Part shown: positions 43,968 to 52,313 of the stretch, one piece after another
How positions within the stretch are numbered: the stretch's first letter is position 1
Layout: each line of letters opens with the position of its first letter
Assembly: GCA_040772685.1 (NCBI GenBank)
Contig: JAXGXQ010000005.1
Location: forward strand, 62,001-126,000
Direction of reading: 5' to 3'
Length of the DNA stretch: 64,000 bases
Source of the DNA: JAXGXQ01 sp040772685
Lineage (GTDB): Bacteria; Bacillota; Clostridia; Saccharofermentanales; UBA5734
Program-made: the position numbers and the translations under genes
Notes under the pieces: generated by a model
Databases searched by the model: none
Seen by the model: the letters and a program-made list of their open reading frames with translations, nothing else
Told to the model about the DNA's origin: nothing

Positions 43968-44590
43968 CAGGCATACACCTCCTGGACTTTTTCGACAGCA
44001 GCCTTAGTCATGACGAATTTGTCAAACTTAAGGATGTCAAAGACGTTGATTGTATTTACCCGCGCCAGCTGTATGCCAACAAGGTTGCGGGCTGAAAGCT
44101 CGACGTTCTCGTTTTTATCGTCGAGAACCACCAGTGCAGTGCGCTCTACGCCGATTTTGGCCAGAACATTGACCATGAGTTTGGTTTTGATTTCTGGAAG
44201 CTCCAGTGTGTCGAGCACAATGATGCTGCCGGAATTATACTTGGCCGACAACGCTGATTTCAGAGCCAGACGGCGCATTTTTCTGGGCAGCGTGTAGCTG
44301 TAGTCACGCGGTTTGGGCCCAAAGATGGTTCCGCCGCCGACATACTGTGCTGAACGGATAGAACCGTGACGGGCACGGCCGGTTCCTTTTTGACGATACG
44401 GCTTTCTGCCGCCGCCGCGAACCTCGCTGCGCGTTTTGGTGGAATGTGTACCCTGCCGGCGGTTGGCCAGCTGGTTGAGAACGACGCGATGCATGACATC
44501 CTGATTCGGCTCAATGCCGAAGATGGCGTCAGACAGCTCGATGCTGTCGACAACGGCGCCTTCCATATTGATTACATCAACTTTAGCCAT
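43967..44590 (-). CDS. rplD: 50S ribosomal protein L4
   Basis: A 207-residue protein (KTRSEVRGGGRKPYRQKGTG). In Escherichia coli L4 represses its own S10 operon through the leader; whether the structured leader here serves that is unknown. Confidence 0.98.
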   Translation of the reverse strand: MAKVDVINMEGAVVDSIELSDAIFGIEPNQDVMHRVVLNQLANRRQGTHSTKTRSEVRGGGRKPYRQKGTGRARHGSIRSAQYVGGGTIFGPKPRDYSYTLPRKMRRLALKSALSAKYNSGSIIVLDTLELPEIKTKLMVNVLAKIGVERTALVVLDDKNENVELSARNLVGIQLARVNTINVFDILKFDKFVMTKAAVEKVQEVYA

Positions 44591-44615
44591 TTACATGATC
44601 CTCCCTTATACCCGG

Positions 44616-45245
44616 TCACTTGCTCTTGACGGAGGTCGTGATTTGAACGAATCCGCCGCGCGGGCCGGGTACAGCGCCCTTGATGACGAGGATGTTGCGT
44701 TCGCCGTCCACCTGAACAACGTCCAGATTCTGTACTGTTACATTTTCGGCGCCCATTTGGCCAGGCATTTTTTTGCCTTTGAATACACGGCCGGGATCGG
44801 TGGTGGAGCCCATTGAACCGAGACGGCGATGGTACATGGAACCATGGGTCTCAGGACCGCGGGACTGGCCGTGGCGCTTAATGGCACCGGCAAAGCCCTT
44901 GCCTTTGGATACTCCGCTGACATCAACACGGTCACCGATGTTGAACATCTCGGAAACGCGGATTTCCTGACCGAGGGTATAGTCTTCCTCTGTCTTGAAT
45001 TCACGCAGCCATTTTTTGGGTTCGATTCCGGCTTTACTGAACTGACCGGATTCTGGTTTGTTAACCTGATTCTTTTTCTTTTCGCCGAAACCAACCTTCA
45101 CGGCTTTGTAGCCATCATTCTGGACGGTTTTGTTCTGAACGACCGTGACAGGGCCGCATTCGATAACGGTCACTGGGATTGCCAGGCCATTTTCGTCGAA
45201 CAGCTGGGTCATCCCGGCTTTTCTGCCAAGCATGAATCTGCTCAT
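44616..45245 (-). CDS. rplC: 50S ribosomal protein L3
   Basis: A 209-residue early-assembly protein. FMLGRKAGMTQLFDENGLAI and HGSMYHRRLGSMGSTTDPGR are diagnostic. Confidence 0.98.
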   Translation of the reverse strand: MSRFMLGRKAGMTQLFDENGLAIPVTVIECGPVTVVQNKTVQNDGYKAVKVGFGEKKKNQVNKPESGQFSKAGIEPKKWLREFKTEEDYTLGQEIRVSEMFNIGDRVDVSGVSKGKGFAGAIKRHGQSRGPETHGSMYHRRLGSMGSTTDPGRVFKGKKMPGQMGAENVTVQNLDVVQVDGERNILVIKGAVPGPRGGFVQITTSVKSK

Positions 45246-45335
45246 GTTTTTTCTTACCTCCTGGTTATTGGTTCATCGTCTGGTGATGAACATGACCTTG
45301 CCGCCGATTCCAGTTGGATCCGGCGGAGAAAAGCC

Positions 45336-45647
45336 TTACAGCTTGATCTCAATGTTTACGCCCGCGGGCATTTCCAATTTCATCAGTGCCTCAACGGTCT
45401 TCTGGTTTGGAGCAAGGATATCGATCAGGCGCTTGTGTGTGCGCATTTCGAACTGCTCACGTGAATCCTTGTATTTGTGGGGTGAACGCAGGATCGTGAT
45501 GATCTCCTTTTCGGTAGGCAGGGGGATCGGACCTGAAACAGATGCGCCGGTACGCTTTGCGGTATCGACAATACGCTCTGCGCTTTCATCCAGAATACTG
45601 TGATCGTAGGCCTTAAGACGAATCCTGATTTTTTGGTTTGATGCCAT
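45336..45647 (-). CDS. rpsJ: 30S ribosomal protein S10
   Basis: A 103-residue protein, first gene of the S10 operon (IRIRLKAYDHSILDESAERI; GPIPLPTEKE). The ATG at 45647 follows GAGGATTAACCCC; an open frame extends 11 codons further without support. Confidence 0.98.
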   Translation of the reverse strand: MASNQKIRIRLKAYDHSILDESAERIVDTAKRTGASVSGPIPLPTEKEIITILRSPHKYKDSREQFEMRTHKRLIDILAPNQKTVEALMKLEMPAGVNIEIKL

Positions 45648-45935
45648 GGGGTTAATCCTCCTCAGTTTGCTGCGACGCAAGCTTCAACTGTACCGGGCGT
45701 ATCATTCTCTTTCAACATAAAACCCAGCTGCCGGTCCGCGTGGACCTTACTCTGGGCACATGCTTCCGTCGAAAGCATACGCTGCGTTTGTTGCCTGCCG
45801 TCCGGTTTCCTGAACCGGGCTGCTCCGCCAAAGTTCCCCGATTTCCAGCCGCAGCGGCTGATTCGGCAATCTCTGGCATCGACGCTTTGTTGACGAGATT
45901 TTTTGCCGCAATAAGTCACGGCGAAAAGTCGCGCA
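45648..45935 (-). promoter_or_regulatory. structured 5' leader of the S10 operon
   Basis: About 290 nt separate the predicted promoter from rpsJ. On the minus strand several compact hairpins can be seen: CCGGTT-CAGG-AACCGG, ATGCTT-TCGACGG-AAGCAT, and GGTCC-ACGC-GGACC enclosed by CCCAG and CTGGG. This resembles an autoregulatory ribosomal-protein leader in size and density of structure. No known leader class was recognised, and no real gene lies in this stretch. Confidence 0.55.
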
Positions 45936-45941
45936 GGGAGT

Positions 45942-45970
45942 ATTCTATAACAGATCCCGCCGCGATGCAA
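45942..45970 (-). promoter_or_regulatory. sigma-A-type promoter of the S10 operon
   Basis: On the minus strand TTGCAT (45965-45970) and TAGAAT (45942-45947) are separated by exactly 17 bp. Upstream lies a long phased A-tract array. It is the only good promoter between the deacetylase gene and rpsJ. Confidence 0.75.
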
Positions 45971-45975
45971 GCGAA

Positions 45976-46078
45976 TTTTGCTGAATTTTGCTGATTTTTC
46001 ACTATTTTGGCCAATTTTGTCCGATTTTTTCTGATATTGCCCGGATTTAGCGGACTTTGTCTGATTTTGACAGCGTTT
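45976..46078 (-). promoter_or_regulatory. phased A-tract array (curved DNA / UP element)
   Basis: On the plus strand T-tracts of 3-6 bases begin at about 45976, 45986, 45995, 46005, 46015, 46025, 46036, 46046, 46056, 46065 and 46076, one per helical turn over 103 bp. The seventh is weak (TATT). On the minus strand these are A-tracts directly upstream of the S10 -35 box. Such phasing gives intrinsic curvature and can bind RNA polymerase alpha C-terminal domains. Confidence 0.8.
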
Positions 46079-46112
46079 GTCTGCCATTATCCAGGAAAAT
46101 CTTAGTTCACAA

Positions 46113-47321
46113 TCAGCCGGGGATATCGGTGAGACGGCCAAAGCTGTAGCCGCGAGCCCGGATTTCATCTATCAGTTCCGGCAGTAGTGCTACATTTGTA
46201 TTTGAGACAGCGTGCAGCAGAATAACTGAACCGTCATGCAGTTCGCCAAGTATCGCACGACGGGCTGTTTCCCTGTCAGGTTGTTCATTCGTCAGCCAGT
46301 CGCGGTAAGCAAAGCTCCAAAACACGGTACGGTAACCATTTTTATGCATCAGACCAAGCAGACGCTCACTGTATGCGCCTTCCGGGGGTCTAATGTACTT
46401 GAGCATGGTTTTACCGGTCAGTGCCTTAAATTCGCGTTCCAGCTTGGTGATATTGGCCATTACTGATTCAGCACCCTGTTCTCTGTATAAATTAGCGAGA
46501 TTGGGGTGTGTATCGCTGTGGTTCAGCACCAGATGCCCTTCGGCAACCATACGCTTGACAAGATCAGGCCGGTTGCGCAAGTAAGATCCGGTGATAAAAA
46601 AGGCGATATGTATCTTCTTCGCTGCAGCTATATCAAGGATTTCGCTGGTATTTTGCTCGAATTCATAGCCTTCGTCCATGGTCAGGTAGACAGTTTTCCT
46701 GGTAGTAGGTTTAGCCTGCCAGATTGTGGACCAGGGGGCTATCAGGCTGGCCACGCTGCTGGGAATTGTTACCCGTTTGTCCTTGAAATAATCAGCTGCC
46801 GCCGGTCTGTTGTAGTACCAGCCTGCGGTTGTCGCAGATAGCTTTGCAAGATCTGTTGTCGGAGCTGTTGTGGTCGGCTTGGTAGTTGTTGTCGGTGTTT
46901 TAGTAGTTGTAGGTTGTTTAGTTGTTGTTTTCGTTGTTGTGCTTGAGGGCTTGGCAGTTGTTGCAGCTGTGCTCGCAGGTGTGGTCGTGGATGAAGGCGC
47001 GGTTGTAGTTGGAGCCACAGCTGTATCAGTCGTTTGCGGGGTTGTTGAAGCTGAAGATGCGGCCGTTGTTGATGTCGTCTGTTGGCTCGAAGGTTTTGTC
47101 GAAGTTGTGGTTTCTGAGCTGGAAGGAGCTGAAGTACCCGAGCCTGTAGTTATATCCGTGCCGGTTGTTGTAAAAGCATCACAGGCTGCTATCAAAATCG
47201 CGGCAGCGAGGACAAACAGAAGCAATAAAGACCAGAGCGGCAATCTGTTAGAATGGCGGCGGGAAGCGGCAGCTTCATGGCGGCGCCTGCGGTTTTTGCC
47301 GTTTACGTTCATTCCTTTCAT
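46113..47321 (-). CDS. PdaA-like polysaccharide deacetylase with Thr-rich linker
   Basis: A 402-residue envelope enzyme. A basic N-terminus and hydrophobic helix (about 28-46) end in a possible lipobox IAAC. A Thr/Ser/Pro-rich low-complexity linker covers about residues 50-155. The NodB domain (about 205-400) carries TMDEGYE (Asp216, Glu217), HSDTH (His268, His272) and RPPEGAYSER. Overall it resembles PdaA, which deacetylates N-acetylmuramic acid on the way to the muramic delta-lactam of spore cortex. PdaA of Bacillus has TFDNGYE, so the second metal-site residue here (Glu) differs from both PdaA and the classic TFDDG. Substrate unproven. Confidence 0.88.
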   Translation of the reverse strand: MKGMNVNGKNRRRRHEAAASRRHSNRLPLWSLLLLFVLAAAILIAACDAFTTTGTDITTGSGTSAPSSSETTTSTKPSSQQTTSTTAASSASTTPQTTDTAVAPTTTAPSSTTTPASTAATTAKPSSTTTKTTTKQPTTTKTPTTTTKPTTTAPTTDLAKLSATTAGWYYNRPAAADYFKDKRVTIPSSVASLIAPWSTIWQAKPTTRKTVYLTMDEGYEFEQNTSEILDIAAAKKIHIAFFITGSYLRNRPDLVKRMVAEGHLVLNHSDTHPNLANLYREQGAESVMANITKLEREFKALTGKTMLKYIRPPEGAYSERLLGLMHKNGYRTVFWSFAYRDWLTNEQPDRETARRAILGELHDGSVILLHAVSNTNVALLPELIDEIRARGYSFGRLTDIPG

Positions 47322-47355
47322 ATATATATATAACCTTCTTTAATAATGCCTTTGT

Positions 47356-48312
47356 TCAGGCAAGGATTGCCCTTAGCTCTTCCTGGCTGAAATGGTACTT
47401 GCCGTCACAGAAGTGGCAGACAAGTTCAACACCTTTCGGATCTTCGCTCATTTCGCCCAGTTCTTCACTGCCAAGCGCAATCAGATTCCGCAGCATCCGT
47501 TCACGGCTGCAATTACAATCGTAACGGCAGGTGATCACATCGTGGTACTTGATCCCGGGATCCCCCATCAGCAAATCAAGGAAATGATGCGGGTTAAAGC
47601 CTTGAGCAAATAACTCGGATACATCGGGGAAACCGGCTACCCGTGCCTCCAGCCGTTCGGCCAGAGCTTCATCGGCGCCCGGCAGCAGCTGCATCATGTA
47701 ACCGCCAGCGTATTTGACTCCATTGTGGTCGACGCTGACGCACAAAGCCATCACAGTCGGTACCTGCTCTGAGATAGCGAGGTACGATGTCAAATCTTCT
47801 GCAATTTCACCGGAGACCAGGTTGACATGCCCAACATAAGGCTCTTTGTGGCCAAAGTCACGAATCACAGTCAAGCGTCCCTGCCCGACAACCCCGCTGA
47901 TATCCAGCCTTCCTTCTTCACGGTACAAGGTAGGAACATGCGGATTGAGAACAAGGCCTCGAACCCTGCCCTCCGACTGGCCAACTACAGTCAGACCGCC
48001 AATCGGTCCATCGCTGCGGATAACGGCGGTGACAGAATGTTCAGGTTTATCAAGGTCAGGTGTCAACATCAGAATACCTGTCATAAGGCGTCCCAGCGCC
48101 ACGGTGGCGGAAGGAGACAGATCATGGATCTGCATGGCCTCACGGCACAATTCAGTAGTGCGGATGCCTACCAGGCGCACCTGGTCATTAAGAGCGGTAG
48201 CCCTTACCAGATAATCACCAGCAGGATCAGCATAAGCGGAACCGCCAATTGGCGTTTCAGCCTGGTTATTATCAAAATTTGATTCGTTGTTATTGCTATG
48301 TGATTTGTTCAC
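47356..48312 (-). CDS. hslO: Hsp33 redox-regulated chaperonin
   Basis: A 318-residue chaperone activated by oxidative unfolding. The N-terminal domain (YLVRATALNDQVRLVGIRTT; GPIGGLTVVGQSEGRVRGLV) and the C-terminal zinc switch (CNC ... CHFC) with its four cysteines are complete. A GTG start at 48312 is chosen because AGGAG lies 6 bases upstream; the longer frame overlaps the methyltransferase gene. The first 30 residues are Asn/Ser-rich and precede the family core. Confidence 0.96.
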   Translation of the reverse strand: MNKSHSNNNESNFDNNQAETPIGGSAYADPAGDYLVRATALNDQVRLVGIRTTELCREAMQIHDLSPSATVALGRLMTGILMLTPDLDKPEHSVTAVIRSDGPIGGLTVVGQSEGRVRGLVLNPHVPTLYREEGRLDISGVVGQGRLTVIRDFGHKEPYVGHVNLVSGEIAEDLTSYLAISEQVPTVMALCVSVDHNGVKYAGGYMMQLLPGADEALAERLEARVAGFPDVSELFAQGFNPHHFLDLLMGDPGIKYHDVITCRYDCNCSRERMLRNLIALGSEELGEMSEDPKGVELVCHFCDGKYHFSQEELRAILA

Positions 48313-48325
48313 AAGTTTCTCCTGT

Positions 48326-49108
48326 TCAATACGGTCGGCGGCAAATATAGAAATGACGATTATCATAACGCCTGGCAGCTGTGTCAGTCAAATCACCATG
48401 CACAGCCAGCAGTTCAAGTCCGCCTTCCTTGATATAACCGGTTAATTCATCGCGACGATACAAACGTTCGCGTACAATGGCTTCACTGCGTTCATAGCAA
48501 TTGTCTGCAGTACGGGTAAACAGCAAAATCTCCGAATGGCTGATGCCACTGCGTGGGCTGAAACTGTTCTGCCAAAGCATGGTCTGCTCGGGATCACCAT
48601 CGTAAAAAATGTTATTGCCGAGACGGCGGCTGAGATAATCAGGCGACAATACATCAAAAATAAACAAGCCGCCGGGATTGAGGTAATTTGCACAGAGCTT
48701 AAACAAGCGCGCGACGTCTGTGCGTTTGAGCAAATGGTTCAGAGTGTCCAGTAAACAGACTATCAGGTCGACGGTACCAAACAACTCAAAGCGAGCGATA
48801 TCCTGTTGCAGGAAAAGGCAGCGCCCGGCGCCCGCTGCGGCGGCTTTGGCACGAGCCTGTTCGAGCATCCGCGGGCTGGCATCAATCCCAATCGGATCGT
48901 AGCCGCGCTTTTCCATTTCGATACAAAACGAACCGGTGCCGCAACCCAAGTCAGCCAGAATCGGCCTGCCGTCCTGCCCGTCACCCTTAGCCAGTCCGGA
49001 ATATTTTTGTTGCAGAGATTCAATATAGTCTGCCCAGGCGACAGGATCCACTGCTTGTTGCAAGTGATCGTAAACGCCGGCAAGAGAGTCGTATTCCTGT
49101 GTGTTCAT
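48326..49108 (-). CDS. class I SAM-dependent methyltransferase
   Basis: A 260-residue cytoplasmic methyltransferase. YDSLAGVYDHL at the N-terminus and the SAM-binding motif LADLGCGTGSFCIEMEKRGY, followed by GIDASPRMLEQAR, define the fold. The substrate is unknown. The ATG at 49108 is chosen; the frame is open further up into the protease gene, without family similarity. Confidence 0.88.
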   Translation of the reverse strand: MNTQEYDSLAGVYDHLQQAVDPVAWADYIESLQQKYSGLAKGDGQDGRPILADLGCGTGSFCIEMEKRGYDPIGIDASPRMLEQARAKAAAAGAGRCLFLQQDIARFELFGTVDLIVCLLDTLNHLLKRTDVARLFKLCANYLNPGGLFIFDVLSPDYLSRRLGNNIFYDGDPEQTMLWQNSFSPRSGISHSEILLFTRTADNCYERSEAIVRERLYRRDELTGYIKEGGLELLAVHGDLTDTAARRYDNRHFYICRRPY

Positions 49109-49130
49109 ATTTTCAGTCACTGCTGGCAGT

Positions 49131-50492
49131 TCAAGCTGCCGGACGGGCAGACATAAGGCTGCGCAGCCAGGAAATAGCGGCCTGAAGCTGAGTGTCATCA
49201 GCCGGGTCAAGCAGAGCCAGTGGTTCCGACCGCGCCTCCTCCGGCAAACTCACAATCTCATCTGGTGTCAGGCCTTTTTCTTCGATATTATCGCCCTTGG
49301 GCAGATAGTACAGAAAGTTGGTCAATTGGACTGCTGAACCGTCATTAAGCTCCACAGTAATTGTGCCAGAGCCTTTGCCATAGCTTTGTTCACCGATCAA
49401 ACGCGCCAGGCCATGGTCGCGCAGGCTCCCCGCCATTAATTCAGAAGCGCTGGCGGTCATGTTGTTAATCAGGATCGCATAGCGCATATCCGCCGGAACT
49501 ATCGAATCGGCATCTGACATTTTTATATCTGTTGATGGTTCACCGTTACGGCGTCCGACAAAGCGTGTGATTTCAACCTCAGGCAGCATCTGGTCCAACA
49601 TCTCAAGAACTTCGTTCGCCAGGCCACCGCCGTTGTTACGCAGATCAATCACCAGTTGAGTAGCGCCTTTGTTCTGCAGTTCCTTAACTGCTGTCAGAAA
49701 CTTGCCGGAAACACCGGTGCTGAATTCACGGATCTGGATATAGCCTATGCCATCTTCCAGCATCCGGGCCACAACAGTTGTGCTGATGATCGGCCGACGT
49801 ACAATTGAGAGATCAAGAGTCTCCTTCGTTGAAGTCCGGTAGAATCTGATTTCAACTTCAGTGCCTTCTTCACCGCGCACCAGGGCTGCCAGTTCAGTAA
49901 CATCCTTTATCTCAGTCATCGGCTTACCGTCAACTTCAAGGAAAATATCGCCAAGCTTAACGCCGGCTTCTATTGCCGGTCCGCCTGCAGTCAGCTCCGT
50001 GACTTCGGCCTGACCGTCACGGTTGATGGCGACCATGGCACCAATGCCGCTGTAGTTACCGGCAAACGATTCCTTGATCAGCTGATTCTGTTCAGCAGAT
50101 AGGTAAAAAGTATAAGGATTGTCCAGCTCCGCCAGAAGTCCGCGCGCCATAGCATCAATCAACTCAGCGTCTGTGAGGTCATCAACAAATTCACCGTCAA
50201 CCAGCTCATAGATTCTCTGCAATTTGTCAAGAGCGGCTTTGTTTGCCGGATCATCAGGATCAACAAACGAAAGCGTGCTATTGCTGCTGCCAAAGCTTAT
50301 CAGATTGGCGTTGCCTGCAAAACTGACAACAGCTATCGCCACACCAGCAGTCAGAATAAACGTCAGCGTAGCTGTTATTAATGCTGTCAGTACATAACCC
50401 CAGACATTGCGGGGCGGTTTTTCGGGTTTGTTCTGTTCCGGATTTGATTCAGGTACTGTATCAAGATGGCGGAACTGATTTTCATTATTCAT
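49131..50492 (-). CDS. S41-family C-terminal processing peptidase (CtpA-like)
   Basis: A 453-residue membrane-anchored protease acting outside the membrane. A helix lies at about residues 30-55. A PDZ domain (AGGPAIEAGVKLGDIFLEVDGK) precedes the catalytic core with Ser in NNMTASASELMAG and Lys in GEQSYGKGSGT. Directly downstream of ftsEX, an association seen in many Firmicutes, suggesting a role in wall-hydrolase control. Confidence 0.95.
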   Translation of the reverse strand: MNNENQFRHLDTVPESNPEQNKPEKPPRNVWGYVLTALITATLTFILTAGVAIAVVSFAGNANLISFGSSNSTLSFVDPDDPANKAALDKLQRIYELVDGEFVDDLTDAELIDAMARGLLAELDNPYTFYLSAEQNQLIKESFAGNYSGIGAMVAINRDGQAEVTELTAGGPAIEAGVKLGDIFLEVDGKPMTEIKDVTELAALVRGEEGTEVEIRFYRTSTKETLDLSIVRRPIISTTVVARMLEDGIGYIQIREFSTGVSGKFLTAVKELQNKGATQLVIDLRNNGGGLANEVLEMLDQMLPEVEITRFVGRRNGEPSTDIKMSDADSIVPADMRYAILINNMTASASELMAGSLRDHGLARLIGEQSYGKGSGTITVELNDGSAVQLTNFLYYLPKGDNIEEKGLTPDEIVSLPEEARSEPLALLDPADDTQLQAAISWLRSLMSARPAA

Positions 50493-50556
50493 TTCTTCTC
50501 ACTTTCAGCTCCCGGTTTACGGATGGGCCGGGAACAAAAGACCAAGTTCATGTTAA

Positions 50557-51447
50557 TCAGACTTTTACGTATTTTCGAACTGAAAGCACACTGCCGATAG
50601 CTCCAACAACCATTCCGGTCAGAACACTGGCGCCAAACAATGGCAAAGCTATGCTTTGCACTGGCAACATGGCCAGCACATTCGTTTTCTCCATGCCTAC
50701 CATCAGCTGATCATAAACATAACTGTAGGTGAAATAGATGCCGATAAAAGCAACTATAGCTCCTACGAGGCCAACCATGGCCCCCTCAACAACATAGGGA
50801 ACACCTACATACCAGTTAGTTGCGCCCACATATTTCATAATGTTGATTTCTTCTGCACGCGAAAAAATCGCGACGCGCACCATGTTGTATATAATGAATA
50901 AGGAAATGGCCAGCAGGGCAATAAAGGAGACCAGAGTCGCGTAATTTACCCAGACAATTGCCTTGCTGAGGAATTCCATAACTTTAATTTCGAGCGAAAC
51001 ATCATGGACACCGGGCATGCCGGCGTATTGAGCAGCGAATGCTTCGCTGACAGCAGGGTCATTCAGGCGCACAGTAATTGTAAAGGGCAGGTTTTCTGCT
51101 TCAAAACCTTCGAATAGAGTGTCATCTTCCATTTGGCTTTTAAAGGAAGCCAGATTCTGTTCAGGCGTATACACCTGGTATTCCAGCACATTCGCATCTT
51201 CGGCCAGCTTGGTTTCCAGCGCGTGTAGCTCTTCCGCGGGAATACCAAGCTTTAAAGTCAGTTCAAGTGGAGGCTGTTGCGAAAAGCGTTGCATCATTAC
51301 CCGAGCGTTAAGCGAAAAACTGCTGAAAGCTCCCATAATCAACAGCATCAGGGCAATTGTGGTAATCGACGCCAACGTTACCAACGGGTGTCGAATAATA
51401 TTTATAAAGCCTTCTTTGATAGAATTTCGAATTGTGGCTAATCTCAT
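50557..51447 (-). CDS. ftsX: cell division ABC transporter permease-like FtsX
   Basis: A 296-residue protein with four helices (about 20-45, 170-195, 220-245, 265-290) and a large external loop that in relatives activates peptidoglycan hydrolases. The motif EEINIMKYVGATNWYVGVPY is typical of FtsX. Works with FtsE upstream. Confidence 0.95.
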   Translation of the reverse strand: MRLATIRNSIKEGFINIIRHPLVTLASITTIALMLLIMGAFSSFSLNARVMMQRFSQQPPLELTLKLGIPAEELHALETKLAEDANVLEYQVYTPEQNLASFKSQMEDDTLFEGFEAENLPFTITVRLNDPAVSEAFAAQYAGMPGVHDVSLEIKVMEFLSKAIVWVNYATLVSFIALLAISLFIIYNMVRVAIFSRAEEINIMKYVGATNWYVGVPYVVEGAMVGLVGAIVAFIGIYFTYSYVYDQLMVGMEKTNVLAMLPVQSIALPLFGASVLTGMVVGAIGSVLSVRKYVKV

Positions 51448-51522
51448 TGTCGGTATATCTCCCCTATGCCTCGCTTCATTGGCATAAAGCCGGTGGCATA
51501 GATTTAGTTTTCATTCAATCGC

Positions 51523-52284
51523 TCAAGATTCATTTGCTTCGTCATACCAGTTTGCCGGCGCAGAACTGATGTCAGTTGCGACAGAGCCCAGCGCGGGCGA
51601 CTGCTCACAGTAATATCCACTGCAGCTTTCGTCGCGCACAAGCAAACCATCATTTATTTCGATGACTCGGCGTTGCATCCGGTTAACCAGATCCCAGTCA
51701 TGAGTGCAAATTATTACTGTCGTGCCGGCACGATTAATATCAGCCAGCAGCGCCATTAACGCTTCGCTGTTGCTGGGGTCAAGATTACCGGTTGGCTCGT
51801 CCGCCAAAATTATCATCGGATTATTAACCATCGCACGCGCAATGGCTACCCGCTGCTGCTCTCCACCGGAGAGCTCACCCGGGTAAACTTTCGCTTTGTC
51901 GCGCAAACCGACAATGCTTAGCACAATCGGTACACGACGGCGGATCAGCTTTGGCGCGGCACCGATAATTTCCATGGCAAAAGCGACGTTTTCGTAAACG
52001 GTCTTGGTTTGAATCAGGCGAAAATCCTGAAATACCATGCCGATATTGCGACGCAAATATGGAACCAGTCGTGGTTTGATGGTTGAAATATCGTAATCGT
52101 TTATTTTGACCTTGCCGCTGGTAGGTCGTTCTTCACAGGTCAGAAGTTTTATCAGGGTCGATTTACCGGCTCCGCTGCGCCCGATAACAAACACAAACTC
52201 ACCGTCGTTAATTTTGAAATTAACGTTGTTAAGCGCATGGGTACCATTAGGGTATTTCATGCCCACTTGGGAAAATTCGATCAA
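51523..52284 (-). CDS. ftsE: cell division ATPase FtsE
   Basis: A 253-residue ABC ATPase. Walker A GRSGAGKST, signature LSGGEQQRVA and Walker B IILADEPTGNLDP match FtsE. The C-terminal 30 residues extend beyond the usual length. The 75-bp gap to ftsX lies on the same strand, so ftsE-ftsX-ctpA probably form one operon. Confidence 0.96.
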   Translation of the reverse strand: MIEFSQVGMKYPNGTHALNNVNFKINDGEFVFVIGRSGAGKSTLIKLLTCEERPTSGKVKINDYDISTIKPRLVPYLRRNIGMVFQDFRLIQTKTVYENVAFAMEIIGAAPKLIRRRVPIVLSIVGLRDKAKVYPGELSGGEQQRVAIARAMVNNPMIILADEPTGNLDPSNSEALMALLADINRAGTTVIICTHDWDLVNRMQRRVIEINDGLLVRDESCSGYYCEQSPALGSVATDISSAPANWYDEANES

Positions 52285-52313
52285 GGCTTTTACCTCCCAA
52301 GACAGGCGCCAAC

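Noticed and set aside
45662..46168. 168-codon open frame on the minus strand upstream of rpsJ
   Set aside because: It crosses the S10 promoter, the A-tract array and the structured leader, has no ribosome site, and its product is compositionally odd (Lys/Ser repeats from the A-tracts).
46870..47160. Tandem-repeat-like stretch that could be taken for a microsatellite or CRISPR-like array
   Set aside because: The repeats are short Thr/Ser/Pro codons within the linker of a real protein; no regular spacer or direct repeat unit.
46870..47343. 157-codon Val/Gly-rich frame on the plus strand
   Set aside because: It is the mirror of the Thr-rich linker of the deacetylase gene: ACN codons read in reverse give Val- and Gly-rich protein.
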